A DNA stretch of 64,000 nt from Achromobacter insolitus (lineage in GTDB: Bacteria; Pseudomonadota; Gammaproteobacteria; Burkholderiales; Burkholderiaceae_B), in the NCBI RefSeq assembly GCF_002209555.1, contig NZ_NJIF01000002.1, positions 806,001 to 870,000 on the forward strand. Direction: 5' to 3'. Position 1 is the stretch's first letter, and each line of letters starts with the position of its first letter. The position numbers and the translations under genes are program-made. Of the stretch, positions 8,864 through 18,128 are shown in pieces. The notes under the pieces were generated by a model. It searched no databases and was not told the DNA's origin. It was given only the letters and a program-made list of their open reading frames with translations.

Positions 8864-9034
8864 GGCTTGCTCCTTCGTGAATTGGCGAGGAAAGTCTATC
8901 GGCGTTGCCCGGGAATTACTGGATACAAGATTTGCCGTTGGCAGCGCGCGCGAGATATCAGGCACCCAGGAAATAGGTATTGGACCGGCCCGCGCGGCCT
9001 CCCTAGACTGCAAGCCGACATGGAGAAGCGAGCT

Positions 9035-9916
9035 ATGCATTTGAAGGGAATCATCGGGTATCTGCTCACGCCTTGCGACGAAAGCGGCGGGGTGGACCAT
9101 GCGCTATTGGAGGAGCACGTCGAGCGCTTGATCGGCGAAGGCGTGCATGCCCTGGCGCCATTGGGCAGTGTGGGCTGTCTGCCGTACCTGGACGATGGCG
9201 AGCGCGAGGCGGTCATCGACACAGTCATCGGCGCGGCACGCGGACGTGTGCCAGTGCTTGCGGGCGTCTCCAGTTTGAGCACCGCCAGCACCGTGCGACA
9301 TGCGCGCTATGCGGAATGCGCGGGCGCGGCTGCCCTGCAGCTATTGCCCAGCACCTACTGGAAGCTGACCCAGGACGAGATCCTTGCCTACTACCGCGAA
9401 GTCTGCGAGTCGGTATCCACGCCGGTGATGGTCTACAACAATCCGTTCACCACGGGCATGGACCTGTCTGTCGAGTTCCTGGCCCGGCTGGCCGAACTGC
9501 CCAATGTCACCATGATCAAGGAAAGCAGCCCCGATCCAGCCAAGATCGCAAGGTTGCGGGCGGCTTGCCCGGCAAAGACGGCCGTGTACATCGGCTTGAA
9601 CTGCATGGCGCGCACGGGATTCGCGGAAGGCGCTGCGGGCTGGTGCACCGCATCGGCCAACATCAGCGCATCGCACGCCCTGAATCTCTACCGCTGTGCG
9701 ACGGCTGGGGACGCGCGCGGCGCTGATGAATGGTTTGCCCGGCAGATCGACCTGTTGAACTTCCTGATGGGCCATGGCTTGCCCAGGACCGTCGCCGCGG
9801 GCCTGCAATTACGCGGCTTTGACCCCGGGCGCCTGCGCGCGCCGCTGGCGCCACTGGCCGCGGAACCGGAACAACGGCTTCTTGAAATCCTCAAAAAAAT
9901 GGAGATAGTTCGATGA
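9035..9916 (+). CDS. dihydrodipicolinate synthase / N-acetylneuraminate lyase family aldolase
   Basis: A 293-residue TIM-barrel class I aldolase. The Schiff-base lysine is in VTMIKESS, the catalytic tyrosine in VMVYNNP, and the carboxylate-binding loop is represented by LGSVGCLPYL in place of GTTGE. That substitution argues against lysine biosynthesis and for a catabolic aldolase or hydratase of 2-keto acids. GGAG nine bases upstream supports the ATG at 9035; an ATG at 9020 is possible. Its stop overlaps the following Bug ATG (ATGA), so the two genes are translationally coupled. Confidence 0.88.
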   Translation: MHLKGIIGYLLTPCDESGGVDHALLEEHVERLIGEGVHALAPLGSVGCLPYLDDGEREAVIDTVIGAARGRVPVLAGVSSLSTASTVRHARYAECAGAAALQLLPSTYWKLTQDEILAYYREVCESVSTPVMVYNNPFTTGMDLSVEFLARLAELPNVTMIKESSPDPAKIARLRAACPAKTAVYIGLNCMARTGFAEGAAGWCTASANISASHALNLYRCATAGDARGADEWFARQIDLLNFLMGHGLPRTVAAGLQLRGFDPGRLRAPLAPLAAEPEQRLLEILKKMEIVR

Positions 9917-10878
9917 ACAAGGGATTGCGCCGCTGGACGGCGGCTTTGTTGGGCGTGGTGATTCCGGCCGCGGTGGCCTGGGCGGGCCCTTATCCCGATC
10001 AGCCCATACGCCTGATCGTGCCCTTTGGCGCGGGCGGCGTGACGGATACGACGGCGCGCGTGTTTGCCGAGGGCCTGACACGCGAGCTGGGCCAGCCCGT
10101 CGTGGTCGAGAATCGGGGCGGCGCGGGCGGCTCCATTGCTGCGGGCGCGGTGGCGAAGTCGCCGGCCGATGGCTACACGCTGCTGGTGATCACCAACGGC
10201 ATGGTCGCCGTGAATCCGCTGATCTACAAGAAGCTGCCTTACGATCCGAACAAGGACTTCACCTACGTTGCCATGCTGGCCAATACGCCTACCGTGCTGG
10301 CGGTGGGAGTGGAGAGTCCGTACGCGTCTCTGCCCGATATCATCAAGGCCGCTTCGGCGCAGGCGGACAAGATCGCGTTTTCCACCGCGGGCGAAGGTTC
10401 CGACAATTACCAGGTGCTGGAGCTGCTGCAACAGGCTACCGGCGTAAAGATGCTGCACGTGCCCTACAAGAGCGGTTCGGAGTCCATGACGGCGGTGATG
10501 AGCCGCAACACGGACCTGACGGCGGTTTCGGCCGTCACGGCCGTAGGTTTCATCGAGGCAAAGCAGATCCGTCCGTTTGCCGTGACTTCGTCGCGGCGCC
10601 TGCCCAATCTTCCTGATGTCCCCACCGTTAAGGAAGTGCTGGGCAAGGACGTGCAGGGCGGGTCGCTGTCTGGCATTGCCGTGCCCAAGGGCACGCCGGT
10701 TGAGGTTGTCGCGCGCCTGAATGCGGCCATTGCCGCGGTCGCCAAGAGCGCTTCGGTGCGGGACAAGATCTATGCGCGAGGCAGTGAGCCCGTGGATGGC
10801 GCGCAGGAAGCATTTGAACGCAAGGTCGTCGCGGAACAGAAGAAATGGGCGGACATCCTGTCCCGCCCGGCACAGTGA
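9913..10878 (+). CDS. Bug-family tripartite tricarboxylate receptor
   Basis: A 321-residue periplasmic binding protein with a signal peptide ending AAVAWA and a mature N-terminus PYPDQPIRLIVPFGAGG. VVVENRGGAGGSIAAGAVAK and MLHVPYKSGSESM are the usual ligand-site segments. It closely resembles the Bug protein at 7369, including VITNGMVAVNPLI, so the two probably bind related solutes. It overlaps the aldolase gene by 4 bases. Its end is 4 bases from the end of the convergent LysR gene. Confidence 0.93.
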   Translation: MNKGLRRWTAALLGVVIPAAVAWAGPYPDQPIRLIVPFGAGGVTDTTARVFAEGLTRELGQPVVVENRGGAGGSIAAGAVAKSPADGYTLLVITNGMVAVNPLIYKKLPYDPNKDFTYVAMLANTPTVLAVGVESPYASLPDIIKAASAQADKIAFSTAGEGSDNYQVLELLQQATGVKMLHVPYKSGSESMTAVMSRNTDLTAVSAVTAVGFIEAKQIRPFAVTSSRRLPNLPDVPTVKEVLGKDVQGGSLSGIAVPKGTPVEVVARLNAAIAAVAKSASVRDKIYARGSEPVDGAQEAFERKVVAEQKKWADILSRPAQ

Positions 10879-10882
10879 GGCG

Positions 10883-11788
10883 TTACGCGGTTTGCGGACC
10901 CAGCAGCTCGCGCGCCAAGTCGTTGAACCAGCGGACTGCAGGGTTCATCGATTCGGCGGGCGCCGCCAGCGCCATGGCGTAAGTCAATGGCAAGTCCGAT
11001 TCGTCGGCAAGATCCACATAGGCCACGTTGTCGATGGCGATGCGGCGCAGCGCCGCCGGCACGATGGCGATGCCCAGGCCGGCGGCGATGAGCGGCAGGC
11101 TGATGAGGGCGTGGGATGATTCCTGCAATACCCGCGGATGGAACCCGGCGCGCTGGCACGCAGCGACGATTTCACCGGCGAAGCCGGGGCTGTCGGAATG
11201 CGCCAGCGCCACCAGTGTTTCGTCCGTCAGGTTCGACAGCCTGACCTGCTGCATGCCGGCCACGCGATGGCCAGCCGGCACGGCCAGAACCATCCGCTCC
11301 CGCCGCAAGGCGGTGATCGCGATGCCCGGCACACCGGAGGCGGGCGGCACCAGGAACGCCGCGTCCAGCTCGCCGCGCTGAAGCCCGGCCAGGATGCTGA
11401 CGGTGCTGCCACTGCTCAGACGCAGGCGGATATGCGGAAAGCGCTGGGTGAACTCCGGGAGCATGCGTGGCAGCAAGTGAAGGGCTGCGCTGGGCACGGC
11501 GCATACCCGAAGCGCGCCCATGCGTCCCTCAGCCGCGTCGCGCGCGGCTTGCAGCGCGGCGTCGGCGCCCTCCAGCAGCCGCTTTGCTTCGCGCAGGAAG
11601 GCGCCGCCGGCGACGGTTAGGCGCACACCCAGACGATCCCTTTCGAACAGGTCGGCCCCGATCTCAGCTTCAAGCCGCTTGATGGCTACGCTGAGCGGCG
11701 GCTGCGTCATATGCAGCCGCGCCGCCGCTTTGCGATAGTTCAGCTCCGTGGCCAGAACGACGAACTGCCTGAGTTGCCTGAAATCCAT
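10883..11788 (-). CDS. LysR-family transcriptional regulator
   Basis: A 301-residue LTTR. The N-terminal winged helix starts MDFRQLRQFVVLATELNYRK and includes RLHMTQPPLSVAIKRLE; the rest is the two-lobed effector-binding domain. It converges on the aldolase-Bug operon rather than diverging from it, so its target is not obvious. SerC at 12925-11843 lies behind it in the same direction, 54 bases away, making a read-through unit possible. Confidence 0.9.
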   Translation of the reverse strand: MDFRQLRQFVVLATELNYRKAAARLHMTQPPLSVAIKRLEAEIGADLFERDRLGVRLTVAGGAFLREAKRLLEGADAALQAARDAAEGRMGALRVCAVPSAALHLLPRMLPEFTQRFPHIRLRLSSGSTVSILAGLQRGELDAAFLVPPASGVPGIAITALRRERMVLAVPAGHRVAGMQQVRLSNLTDETLVALAHSDSPGFAGEIVAACQRAGFHPRVLQESSHALISLPLIAAGLGIAIVPAALRRIAIDNVAYVDLADESDLPLTYAMALAAPAESMNPAVRWFNDLARELLGPQTA

Positions 11789-11842
11789 GTCGATCTCCGC
11801 GTGCGGCTTTTTGATATGGCCGCCGTGTCATGCACGCAGCCA

Positions 11843-12925
11843 TCAGCCATGCGCGCGTTGGAAGTGTGTCATGAAGTCGGCCAGCGCGGCCGCCGCGGGC
11901 AGGTCCACTGCGTTGTAGAGGCTGGCCCGGATACCGCCGGTATGCGTATGCCCCTTCAGTCCCATCAGTCCGGCGCTTTCGGCCTGGCGCAGAAACAGCG
12001 GCTCCAAGGTAGAGTCGGCCAAAAAGAACGGGACGTTGTTGATGGATCGGAATTCTGGACGCACCGCGTTGGCGTAGAAGCCGCCGCTGGCGTCGATCGC
12101 GCGGTACAGCAACCAGGCCTTGGCCTGGTTGGCCTGGTGGATGCGATCTATCCCGCCGTTGCGGCGGATCCAGCGCAGCGTCAGTCCTGTCAGGTACCAG
12201 GAAAACGTGGCGGGCGTGTTGAACATGGAATCCGCGCGCGCCGCGTGCGCGTAGTTCAGCACGTCGGGTGTGACGGACATCGCGCCATCCAGCAAGGCTT
12301 CGTCCACCACCACAACGGTAACGCCGGCCGGCCCCATGTTCTTCTGCGCGGCGGCGTAGATGAGACCGTGGCGGGACACATCGATAGGTTTGGACAACAG
12401 GCTGGAACACGCGTCGCACACCAGGGGAACCTGCGCCTCAGGCGCGGTCGCGAACTGCACGCCGTGCACGGTCTCGTTTTCCGTGTAGTGCAGGTAAGCA
12501 GCGCCGGGATCCAGCCGCCATTCAGCGGGAGCGGGAACACGGTCAAAGCCGGTAGATTCGCTGCTTGCCGCGATACGGACAGTGCAATACCGCCTGGCCG
12601 CCTCGATGGCCTTGCCCGACCACAGCCCGGTGTGCAGGTAGTCTGCCGAGGCCTTGCCGCGCAGCAGGTTCATCGGTACCTGCGAGAACTGCAGCGATGC
12701 GCCGCCCTGCAGGAAAAGCACCTTGTAGCGGTCCGGTACCTGCAGAAGGGCGCGCAGGTCCAGCTCGGCTTGGCGCGCAATATCGATGAATACGCCAGAC
12801 CGATGGCTGATTTCCATGATGGACATGCCGGTCCCGGCGAAATCGAAGAACTCCTCGTGTGCTTCCTGCAGCACTTCAAGCGGCAGCGCGGCGGGACCTG
12901 CGCTGAAATTGTATGACCTTGCCAT
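11843..12925 (-). CDS. serC: phosphoserine aminotransferase (SerC)
   Basis: A 360-residue class V aminotransferase, the normal SerC length. It begins RSYNFSAGPAALPLEVLQEA, the SerC hallmark. The PLP lysine lies in CSSLLSKPID. GTGMSIMEISHRS and GGIRASLYNA are further family segments. SerC makes phosphoserine in serine biosynthesis and a pyridoxal-phosphate precursor. A primary serC usually lies with gyrA/pheA/aroA; here it sits with a MocR regulator, glyA and a benzoate-type carrier. It may therefore be a second copy with a specialised role (inference). Confidence 0.9.
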   Translation of the reverse strand: MARSYNFSAGPAALPLEVLQEAHEEFFDFAGTGMSIMEISHRSGVFIDIARQAELDLRALLQVPDRYKVLFLQGGASLQFSQVPMNLLRGKASADYLHTGLWSGKAIEAARRYCTVRIAASSESTGFDRVPAPAEWRLDPGAAYLHYTENETVHGVQFATAPEAQVPLVCDACSSLLSKPIDVSRHGLIYAAAQKNMGPAGVTVVVVDEALLDGAMSVTPDVLNYAHAARADSMFNTPATFSWYLTGLTLRWIRRNGGIDRIHQANQAKAWLLYRAIDASGGFYANAVRPEFRSINNVPFFLADSTLEPLFLRQAESAGLMGLKGHTHTGGIRASLYNAVDLPAAAALADFMTHFQRAHG

Positions 12926-13057
12926 GATTCCTGATCCTGCGCCCGCCAGGCGCGGGCTCTTGCATTGTTGCGCCCGCGGTAACCGTGGCGAGCGGACGAG
13001 TCTACGGATAGAATGGCCGGCCCGGACAGGCCAGTTTTTTTTCTATGAGCAGACCGC

Positions 13058-14566
13058 ATGGCTAAGACATTCGAGCTGGATACGCTGAAAATACGGATGA
13101 ACGATGCGGAGCTCCAGCGCCTGGACCTGCATCAGCGCATCCAGCGCGCGTTGCGCGCCCTGATCCTGGATGGAGCGTTGGGGCCGGGCATCAGGCTGCC
13201 TGCCACTCGTGGTCTGGCGAAGTCTCTGGGCGTGGCTCGCGATACCGTCGAAAACGCCTATGTGCAGCTGCACCGCGACGGCTACATCGTGCGTCGCGAA
13301 GGCTCGGGCAGCTATGTGTCCGAGAAGGTGGGAACCGAGCTGCGCGGCGCCGCGCGCAAGCGATCCAAACTGGAACACGGGCTGGGCGCGGCCCAGCCGG
13401 GGGCAGGCCTGAGCCGGCGCGGCAAGATGATCCTGGACAGCGGCGGTGTTGCGGATCAGCAGGTCATCAAGGCGTTTGCCACCGGGCTGCCGGAAACGCG
13501 CACGTTTCCCACCGACGTCTGGGAGCGCCTGCAGCGCCAGGTCTTGAAGGACTACCGCGCCCACGTGCTGCTGCATGGTGATCCACAGGGCGCGGAGCCG
13601 CTACGCCGCGCCATCGCGGCCTACCTGAATCTGGAGCGGGGGGCCAAGGTCCTGCCCGAGCAGGTCCTGGTGCTTAGCAGCACGCGGCAGGCCTTGTTCC
13701 TGTGCGCGCAATTGCTGGCGGACGCGGGCAAGCCCATGCTGATGGAGAATCCCGGCTACTTCGGCGCCCGCAAGGCGTTCGAATCCGCAGAGACAAGGAT
13801 CGTGCCGATCGACGTCGACGCGCAGGGCATACGCACGGACCTCCTGCGCGCGGATCGTAGCGGCGCCAATTGCGTCTACGTGACCCCGTCGCACCAATAT
13901 CCCACCGGAGCGACGTTATCGCTGGAACGCAGGCTGGAGCTGATCAGTTGGGCCGCCGACCATGGAAAGTGGATCATCGAGGACGACTACGACAGCGAAT
14001 TCCATTACGACGGCTTGCCCACGGCTTGCGTGCAAGGCCTGGACATGCACCAGCGCACCATTTACCTGGGCACGTTCAGCAAGACGCTGTACCCCGGCCT
14101 CAGGATGGGATACATGGCATTGCCTGCGGTCCTGGTCGATGCTTTTTCCCGGGCGCGCAGCATCATGGACGGACACACTCCGCAGATCCTGCAGCTGACG
14201 CTGGCTCGATTCATGGAAGACGGCCATTACCATTCGCATGTGCGGGCGATGCGCAAGCTATACGGCGGACGCCGCCAGGTACTGTTGGAAGCACTGGGCA
14301 AGCAGCTCGGGGGTGTGGTGCAGCCGGTCCGGCCCCCGGGCGGTCTGCAGATCCCCTGCTTGCTGGAGCGCGGATGGTCAGAGGAACAGACCATCCGCCA
14401 GGCGGAAGGGGCCGGCCTGCGCCTGCCCGGGCTGAGCCGGCTGTACGCCGGCGATTACAAACAGCCGGGCTGGTTGCTGGGCTACGCCTCGTTGACGGCC
14501 TACGAGATCGAGGCCGCCGTGCTGCGCCTGTCCAATGCCCTGAAAAGGCCAGGTTCGGCTCAGTAG
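13058..14566 (+). CDS. MocR/PdxR-type regulator (GntR wHTH fused to aminotransferase domain)
   Basis: A 502-residue fusion. A GntR winged helix spans about residues 20-90 ([20 protein letters not shown]). A fold-type I aminotransferase domain follows, with the PLP lysine in [13 protein letters not shown] and the phosphate-site [11 protein letters not shown] segment. MocR proteins use PLP or its adducts as effectors. It is divergent from serC by 132 bases and its 3' end overlaps convergent glyA by 7 bases. That makes control of PLP-enzyme genes its likely role. Confidence 0.93.
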   Translation: MAKTFELDTLKIRMNDAELQRLDLHQRIQRALRALILDGALGPGIRLPATRGLAKSLGVARDTVENAYVQLHRDGYIVRREGSGSYVSEKVGTELRGAARKRSKLEHGLGAAQPGAGLSRRGKMILDSGGVADQQVIKAFATGLPETRTFPTDVWERLQRQVLKDYRAHVLLHGDPQGAEPLRRAIAAYLNLERGAKVLPEQVLVLSSTRQALFLCAQLLADAGKPMLMENPGYFGARKAFESAETRIVPIDVDAQGIRTDLLRADRSGANCVYVTPSHQYPTGATLSLERRLELISWAADHGKWIIEDDYDSEFHYDGLPTACVQGLDMHQRTIYLGTFSKTLYPGLRMGYMALPAVLVDAFSRARSIMDGHTPQILQLTLARFMEDGHYHSHVRAMRKLYGGRRQVLLEALGKQLGGVVQPVRPPGGLQIPCLLERGWSEEQTIRQAEGAGLRLPGLSRLYAGDYKQPGWLLGYASLTAYEIEAAVLRLSNALKRPGSAQ

Positions 14567-15858
14567 GGCAGGGGGAAGCGCCGGGCCAGCCCAGCTACGC
14601 CTTCGCGGATGGCGCCAGCCGTGCGGACGTCGACGGCTCCCGCGCGCACACCGCCCAGCAAGGCCAGGATCATGTCGCCGATTTCTTGGAACTCGGCGGG
14701 CCCCATGCCGCGCGAGGTGCACGCTGCGCTGCCCACGCGGATGCCGGAGGTGACAGCAGGCTTGGCCTCGTCGTTGGGCACGGCGTTCTTGTTCAGGGTG
14801 ATGCCTACCTGTTCCAGAGCCTGTTCCGCCGTGTTGCCGGCAAGCCCCCAGGGCCTGAGGTCGACCACGCCCAGATGGCAGTCGGTGCCGCCGGACACGA
14901 TGGAAAGCCCGCCTTGCGCCAGCCTTGCGCACAGCACCCGCGCGTTTTCGACCACGGCGTGGGCGTACGTCCGGAAAGCGGGCTGCAACGCTTCGCCCAG
15001 GGCCACGGCCTTGGCGGCAATGATATGCATCAGCGGACCGCCTTGCAGGCCGGGGAATACCGCCGAATCGATCTTCCGGGCCAATTCGCCGTCGTTGGTC
15101 AGGATCATGCCGCCGCGCGGGCCGCGCAGCGTCTTGTGCGTGGTGGTGGTTGTGACATGCGCGTGCGGCACTGGCGAGGGATATGCCCCGGCCGCGGCCA
15201 ACCCGGCGAAGTGCGCCATGTCCGCCATGAATATTGCGCCCACGTCATCGGCTATGGCGCGAAAGCGCGCGAAATCCAGCGTGCGCGAGTAGGCCGAACC
15301 GCCGGCGATGATGAGCTTGGGCCGTTCCCGCCTGGCCAGGAGCTCGACTTCGTCCATGTCCACCCGATGAGTGGCGGGATCGACGCTGTAGCTCAGCGCC
15401 TGCAGCCAGCGTCCCGACATATTGACCTTGGAGCCATGGGTCAGGTGTCCACCTGCTTTCAGGTCCAGGCCGAGGATTTTGTCTCCCGGAGCCAGCAGCG
15501 CCAGATACACCGCCTGGTTGGCCTGGCTTCCAGAGTGCGGTTGCACATTGGCGTAGCGGGCGCCGAACAGCCGGGTGGCGCGCTCAATGGCGATTTCCTC
15601 GGCGATATCGGCGTTTAAGCAACCGCCGTAGTAACGGCGGCCGGGATAACCCTCCGCGTACTTGTTCGTCAATACCGAGCCCTGGACCTCCATTACCGCA
15701 CGGCTGACGAAGTTCTCGGAGGCGATCAGTTCGATCGAATGCATCTGGCGGCGCCGTTCGGCGTCGATGGCGCCCCAGATGCCGGGATCGGCTTGCGACA
15801 GGGGCTGGGCGCCGACGCAAGGCAGCGCGAGGGTGTCGGGGAGGGCGGTGTCGGTCAC
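14560..15858 (-). CDS. glyA: serine hydroxymethyltransferase (GlyA)
   Basis: A 432-residue PLP enzyme with the SHMT signatures [18 protein letters not shown] and the Schiff-base lysine in [15 protein letters not shown]. It interconverts serine and glycine with tetrahydrofolate, or acts as an aldolase on beta-hydroxy amino acids. It starts with GTG at 15858, preceded by a weak TGGA. Its location beside serC, MocR and a carboxylate carrier is unusual for a housekeeping glyA. It may be a paralogue used in one-carbon or hydroxy-amino-acid catabolism. Confidence 0.92.
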   Translation of the reverse strand: MTDTALPDTLALPCVGAQPLSQADPGIWGAIDAERRRQMHSIELIASENFVSRAVMEVQGSVLTNKYAEGYPGRRYYGGCLNADIAEEIAIERATRLFGARYANVQPHSGSQANQAVYLALLAPGDKILGLDLKAGGHLTHGSKVNMSGRWLQALSYSVDPATHRVDMDEVELLARRERPKLIIAGGSAYSRTLDFARFRAIADDVGAIFMADMAHFAGLAAAGAYPSPVPHAHVTTTTTHKTLRGPRGGMILTNDGELARKIDSAVFPGLQGGPLMHIIAAKAVALGEALQPAFRTYAHAVVENARVLCARLAQGGLSIVSGGTDCHLGVVDLRPWGLAGNTAEQALEQVGITLNKNAVPNDEAKPAVTSGIRVGSAACTSRGMGPAEFQEIGDMILALLGGVRAGAVDVRTAGAIREGVAGLARRFPLPY

Positions 15859-15900
15859 GATGATTCCAGTATTGATAGAAGGTAGCGGTAAGGAGCAGGA

Positions 15901-17109
15901 TCAGGACTTGGCGGGGTTGCCGGCCAATGTCCGCTGTCCGCCGTGGATCAGCAGGTGCGCGGTCAGGCCGGCCACCAGGCCCCAGAATGCCCCGCCCACC
16001 CCCAGCAGGGTGACGTTCGCGGCGGTGGCCAGGAAGGTGATGAGCGCCGTTTCCCGGGTGCGCGCGTCGGCCATCGCGTTGGCCAGGCTGCCGCCGATCG
16101 CGCCTAGCAGGGCGAGCCCGGCCAGCGTGGTGATGAAGGCCTTGGGCAACACCATGAACAGGGTCGCCAATGTGACGCCGAACGTGCCCACCAGGATGTA
16201 GAAAACGCCGCAGGCCAGGCCGGCGATGTAGCGCTTGGAGGGGTCCTCATGCGCATCCTTGCCGGTGCATATGGCGGCCGTGATCGCGGCCACATTGAAC
16301 GCGTGTGCGCCAAAGGGCGCCATGACGAGCGAGCCCAGCCCGGTCACGGTCAGAATGGGGTTCGCGCTGGTCCGATAGCCGTCGTTGCGCAGCACCAGCA
16401 TCCCGGGCATGTACTGGCCGGTCAGGGTGATGATGAAAAGCGGCAGGGCAACGCCCAGCAGGGCCTGCAACGAGAAGCTGGGCATTTCGAATACGGGCGC
16501 AGCCAGGCTCAGATGTACCGCCGAGAAGTCGATCCGGCCTTGCGCGATGAGCATTGCGAGGCCGATGACGAGGATGCCGACCACCGCGTAGCGGGAGGTA
16601 AAGCGCTTGAGCAGCGCGTACGAGATAACCAGCACGATCACCAGTAGAGGATCTGCGCTGGCGCCGCCGAAAGCATTGACGCCGAATTGCAGCAGGATGC
16701 CGGCGAGCAGGCCGGCGGCGATGCCGCCGGGGATCATGCGCACCAGCTTCTCGAAGGCGCCGGACAGCCCCAGCACGATAAAGCCCAGCGCCGAAAGAAT
16801 ATATGCCCCAATGACTTCGCCATAAGGCGTGAAAGGCATGACGGTGGCAAGGAAGGCGACGCCGGGCGTGGACCACGCGGTAATGATCGGCGCCTTATAG
16901 CGCCAGCTCAGCAGCGCGCCGGTGACGCCCACGCCTACGGAAACCGCCCATACCCATGATGTGGTCTGCGCCGGCGACAGCCGAGCCAGTTCCGCCGCCT
17001 GGAATACCAGCACAAAGGTCCCGCCATAGTTCACCAGGACCGAGATCAGGGCCGCGACGGCAGGAGAAAAGAAATCGGCGGGTCTGAGGCCTGCCGGCGA
17101 TGCGTTCAT
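15901..17109 (-). CDS. benE: BenE-family benzoate/H+ symporter
   Basis: A 402-residue membrane protein with about 12 hydrophobic segments. FSPAVAALISVLVNYGGTF at the N-terminus, AWSTPGVAFLAT and GAHAFNVAAITAAICTGKDAH are characteristic of BenE transporters. These import benzoate or related acids with protons. No benzoate-oxidation genes (benABCD) are present, so the actual cargo may differ. It lies 42 bases upstream of glyA in the same direction, probably the first gene of a benE-glyA unit. The symbol reflects family membership only. Confidence 0.85.
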   Translation of the reverse strand: MNASPAGLRPADFFSPAVAALISVLVNYGGTFVLVFQAAELARLSPAQTTSWVWAVSVGVGVTGALLSWRYKAPIITAWSTPGVAFLATVMPFTPYGEVIGAYILSALGFIVLGLSGAFEKLVRMIPGGIAAGLLAGILLQFGVNAFGGASADPLLVIVLVISYALLKRFTSRYAVVGILVIGLAMLIAQGRIDFSAVHLSLAAPVFEMPSFSLQALLGVALPLFIITLTGQYMPGMLVLRNDGYRTSANPILTVTGLGSLVMAPFGAHAFNVAAITAAICTGKDAHEDPSKRYIAGLACGVFYILVGTFGVTLATLFMVLPKAFITTLAGLALLGAIGGSLANAMADARTRETALITFLATAANVTLLGVGGAFWGLVAGLTAHLLIHGGQRTLAGNPAKS

Positions 17110-17267
17110 GAAGCACTCCGCGTTCGTGGTGGCGTCCGGCCGGGCGGCCGGGCTTGAACGTGGAGTCTATGGCTCTAGCGGTATGTTGTTACCCGCCACA
17201 TCGAGAGTGACGGGCAGACCGCCTTGGAATCGGTCCGAGGTCGACCAATCGGACGCGCGGGCGCGAT

Positions 17268-18128
17268 TCAGCGCCACACTTCCCGGACCGCTTGCGCGAT
17301 GGCGGACGCCTGGCGCAAGCCGGCCCGCGCGGACTCGGCCCGGCGCGCCGGGTCCAGCACGTTGTCACCGATGGCTTGCACGCTTGCGGCGTCCGGAAGC
17401 ACGGCGTGGACCCGGCCCCCTGCTTCGCCGAGCGCCTGCAGCTCGCGGCGCAGATGGCCGCTTATCGGATTGCCGTCGCGGTAGCCCAGCGGGGCCAGCA
17501 CCACCACTTGGCCGTAGCCGGCAGCCAGATCGGCGTTGGTCATGGATCGGATGCCGCCGTCGATGTACGCGCTTTGGCCGATGGGCACCGCCGGCCAGGC
17601 GCCCGGCACCGCACAGCTTGCCGCGATGGCGTCAATGAAATCAACCTCGTCGGCCGCGCTGAAGCTTCGGCCTTCGCCGGTGTGGGCGTCGACTGCGACC
17701 ACATGCAAGGAGCGGCCGGGCCAATCGCTTCCGCCCAGGCGGGCGGCGACGATGGCGCGGCGTTCGGCCAGCGTGGGCGTGACGCTGCGCAACGCGTACG
17801 CGCCGATGCGCTGTCGCGCCTGTTTCAGGTCTGCCCCCACCTTGTCATACAGCTGGCGGTTTTTGTCATCGGCAGCCTGTTGCGAATACGGGCGATATTG
17901 CTCGGCCCCGGCTCCGTCCTGCTGCGCTGCGAGTAGCTGCATGAGCGGCACGCCCAGCGCCAACTGGGCTCCGGCGACTGAGCCCGCGGAGCAGCCGATG
18001 AGCCCGTCCGCGGTGGCGAGGTCGATGCCCTGGCTGGCCAGGCCCGCCAGGACGCCGATCTCCCAAGCCAGGCCGGTGACGCCGCCGCAGCCCAGGACCA
18101 GGCAGCGCCCCTTGTTGGCTGGCTGCAT
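17268..18128 (-). CDS. patatin-like phospholipase/esterase
   Basis: A 286-residue patatin-family serine hydrolase. LGCGGVTGLAWEIGVL forms the oxyanion-hole glycine loop, GCSAGS is the GxSxG nucleophile elbow, and YIDGGI supplies the catalytic aspartate. These enzymes use a Ser-Asp dyad to hydrolyse acyl esters. Its ATG is immediately adjacent to the monooxygenase stop, with zero bases between, so the two are tightly coupled. Hydrolysis of the ester product of that monooxygenase is a plausible job (inference). Confidence 0.88.
   Translation of the reverse strand: MQPANKGRCLVLGCGGVTGLAWEIGVLAGLASQGIDLATADGLIGCSAGSVAGAQLALGVPLMQLLAAQQDGAGAEQYRPYSQQAADDKNRQLYDKVGADLKQARQRIGAYALRSVTPTLAERRAIVAARLGGSDWPGRSLHVVAVDAHTGEGRSFSAADEVDFIDAIAASCAVPGAWPAVPIGQSAYIDGGIRSMTNADLAAGYGQVVVLAPLGYRDGNPISGHLRRELQALGEAGGRVHAVLPDAASVQAIGDNVLDPARRAESARAGLRQASAIAQAVREVWR

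Noticed and set aside
17136-17151. CCGGCC/GGCCGG hairpin as terminator of the patatin operon
   Set aside because: It lies over 115 bases beyond the patatin stop, in the benE leader, and has no T-run.
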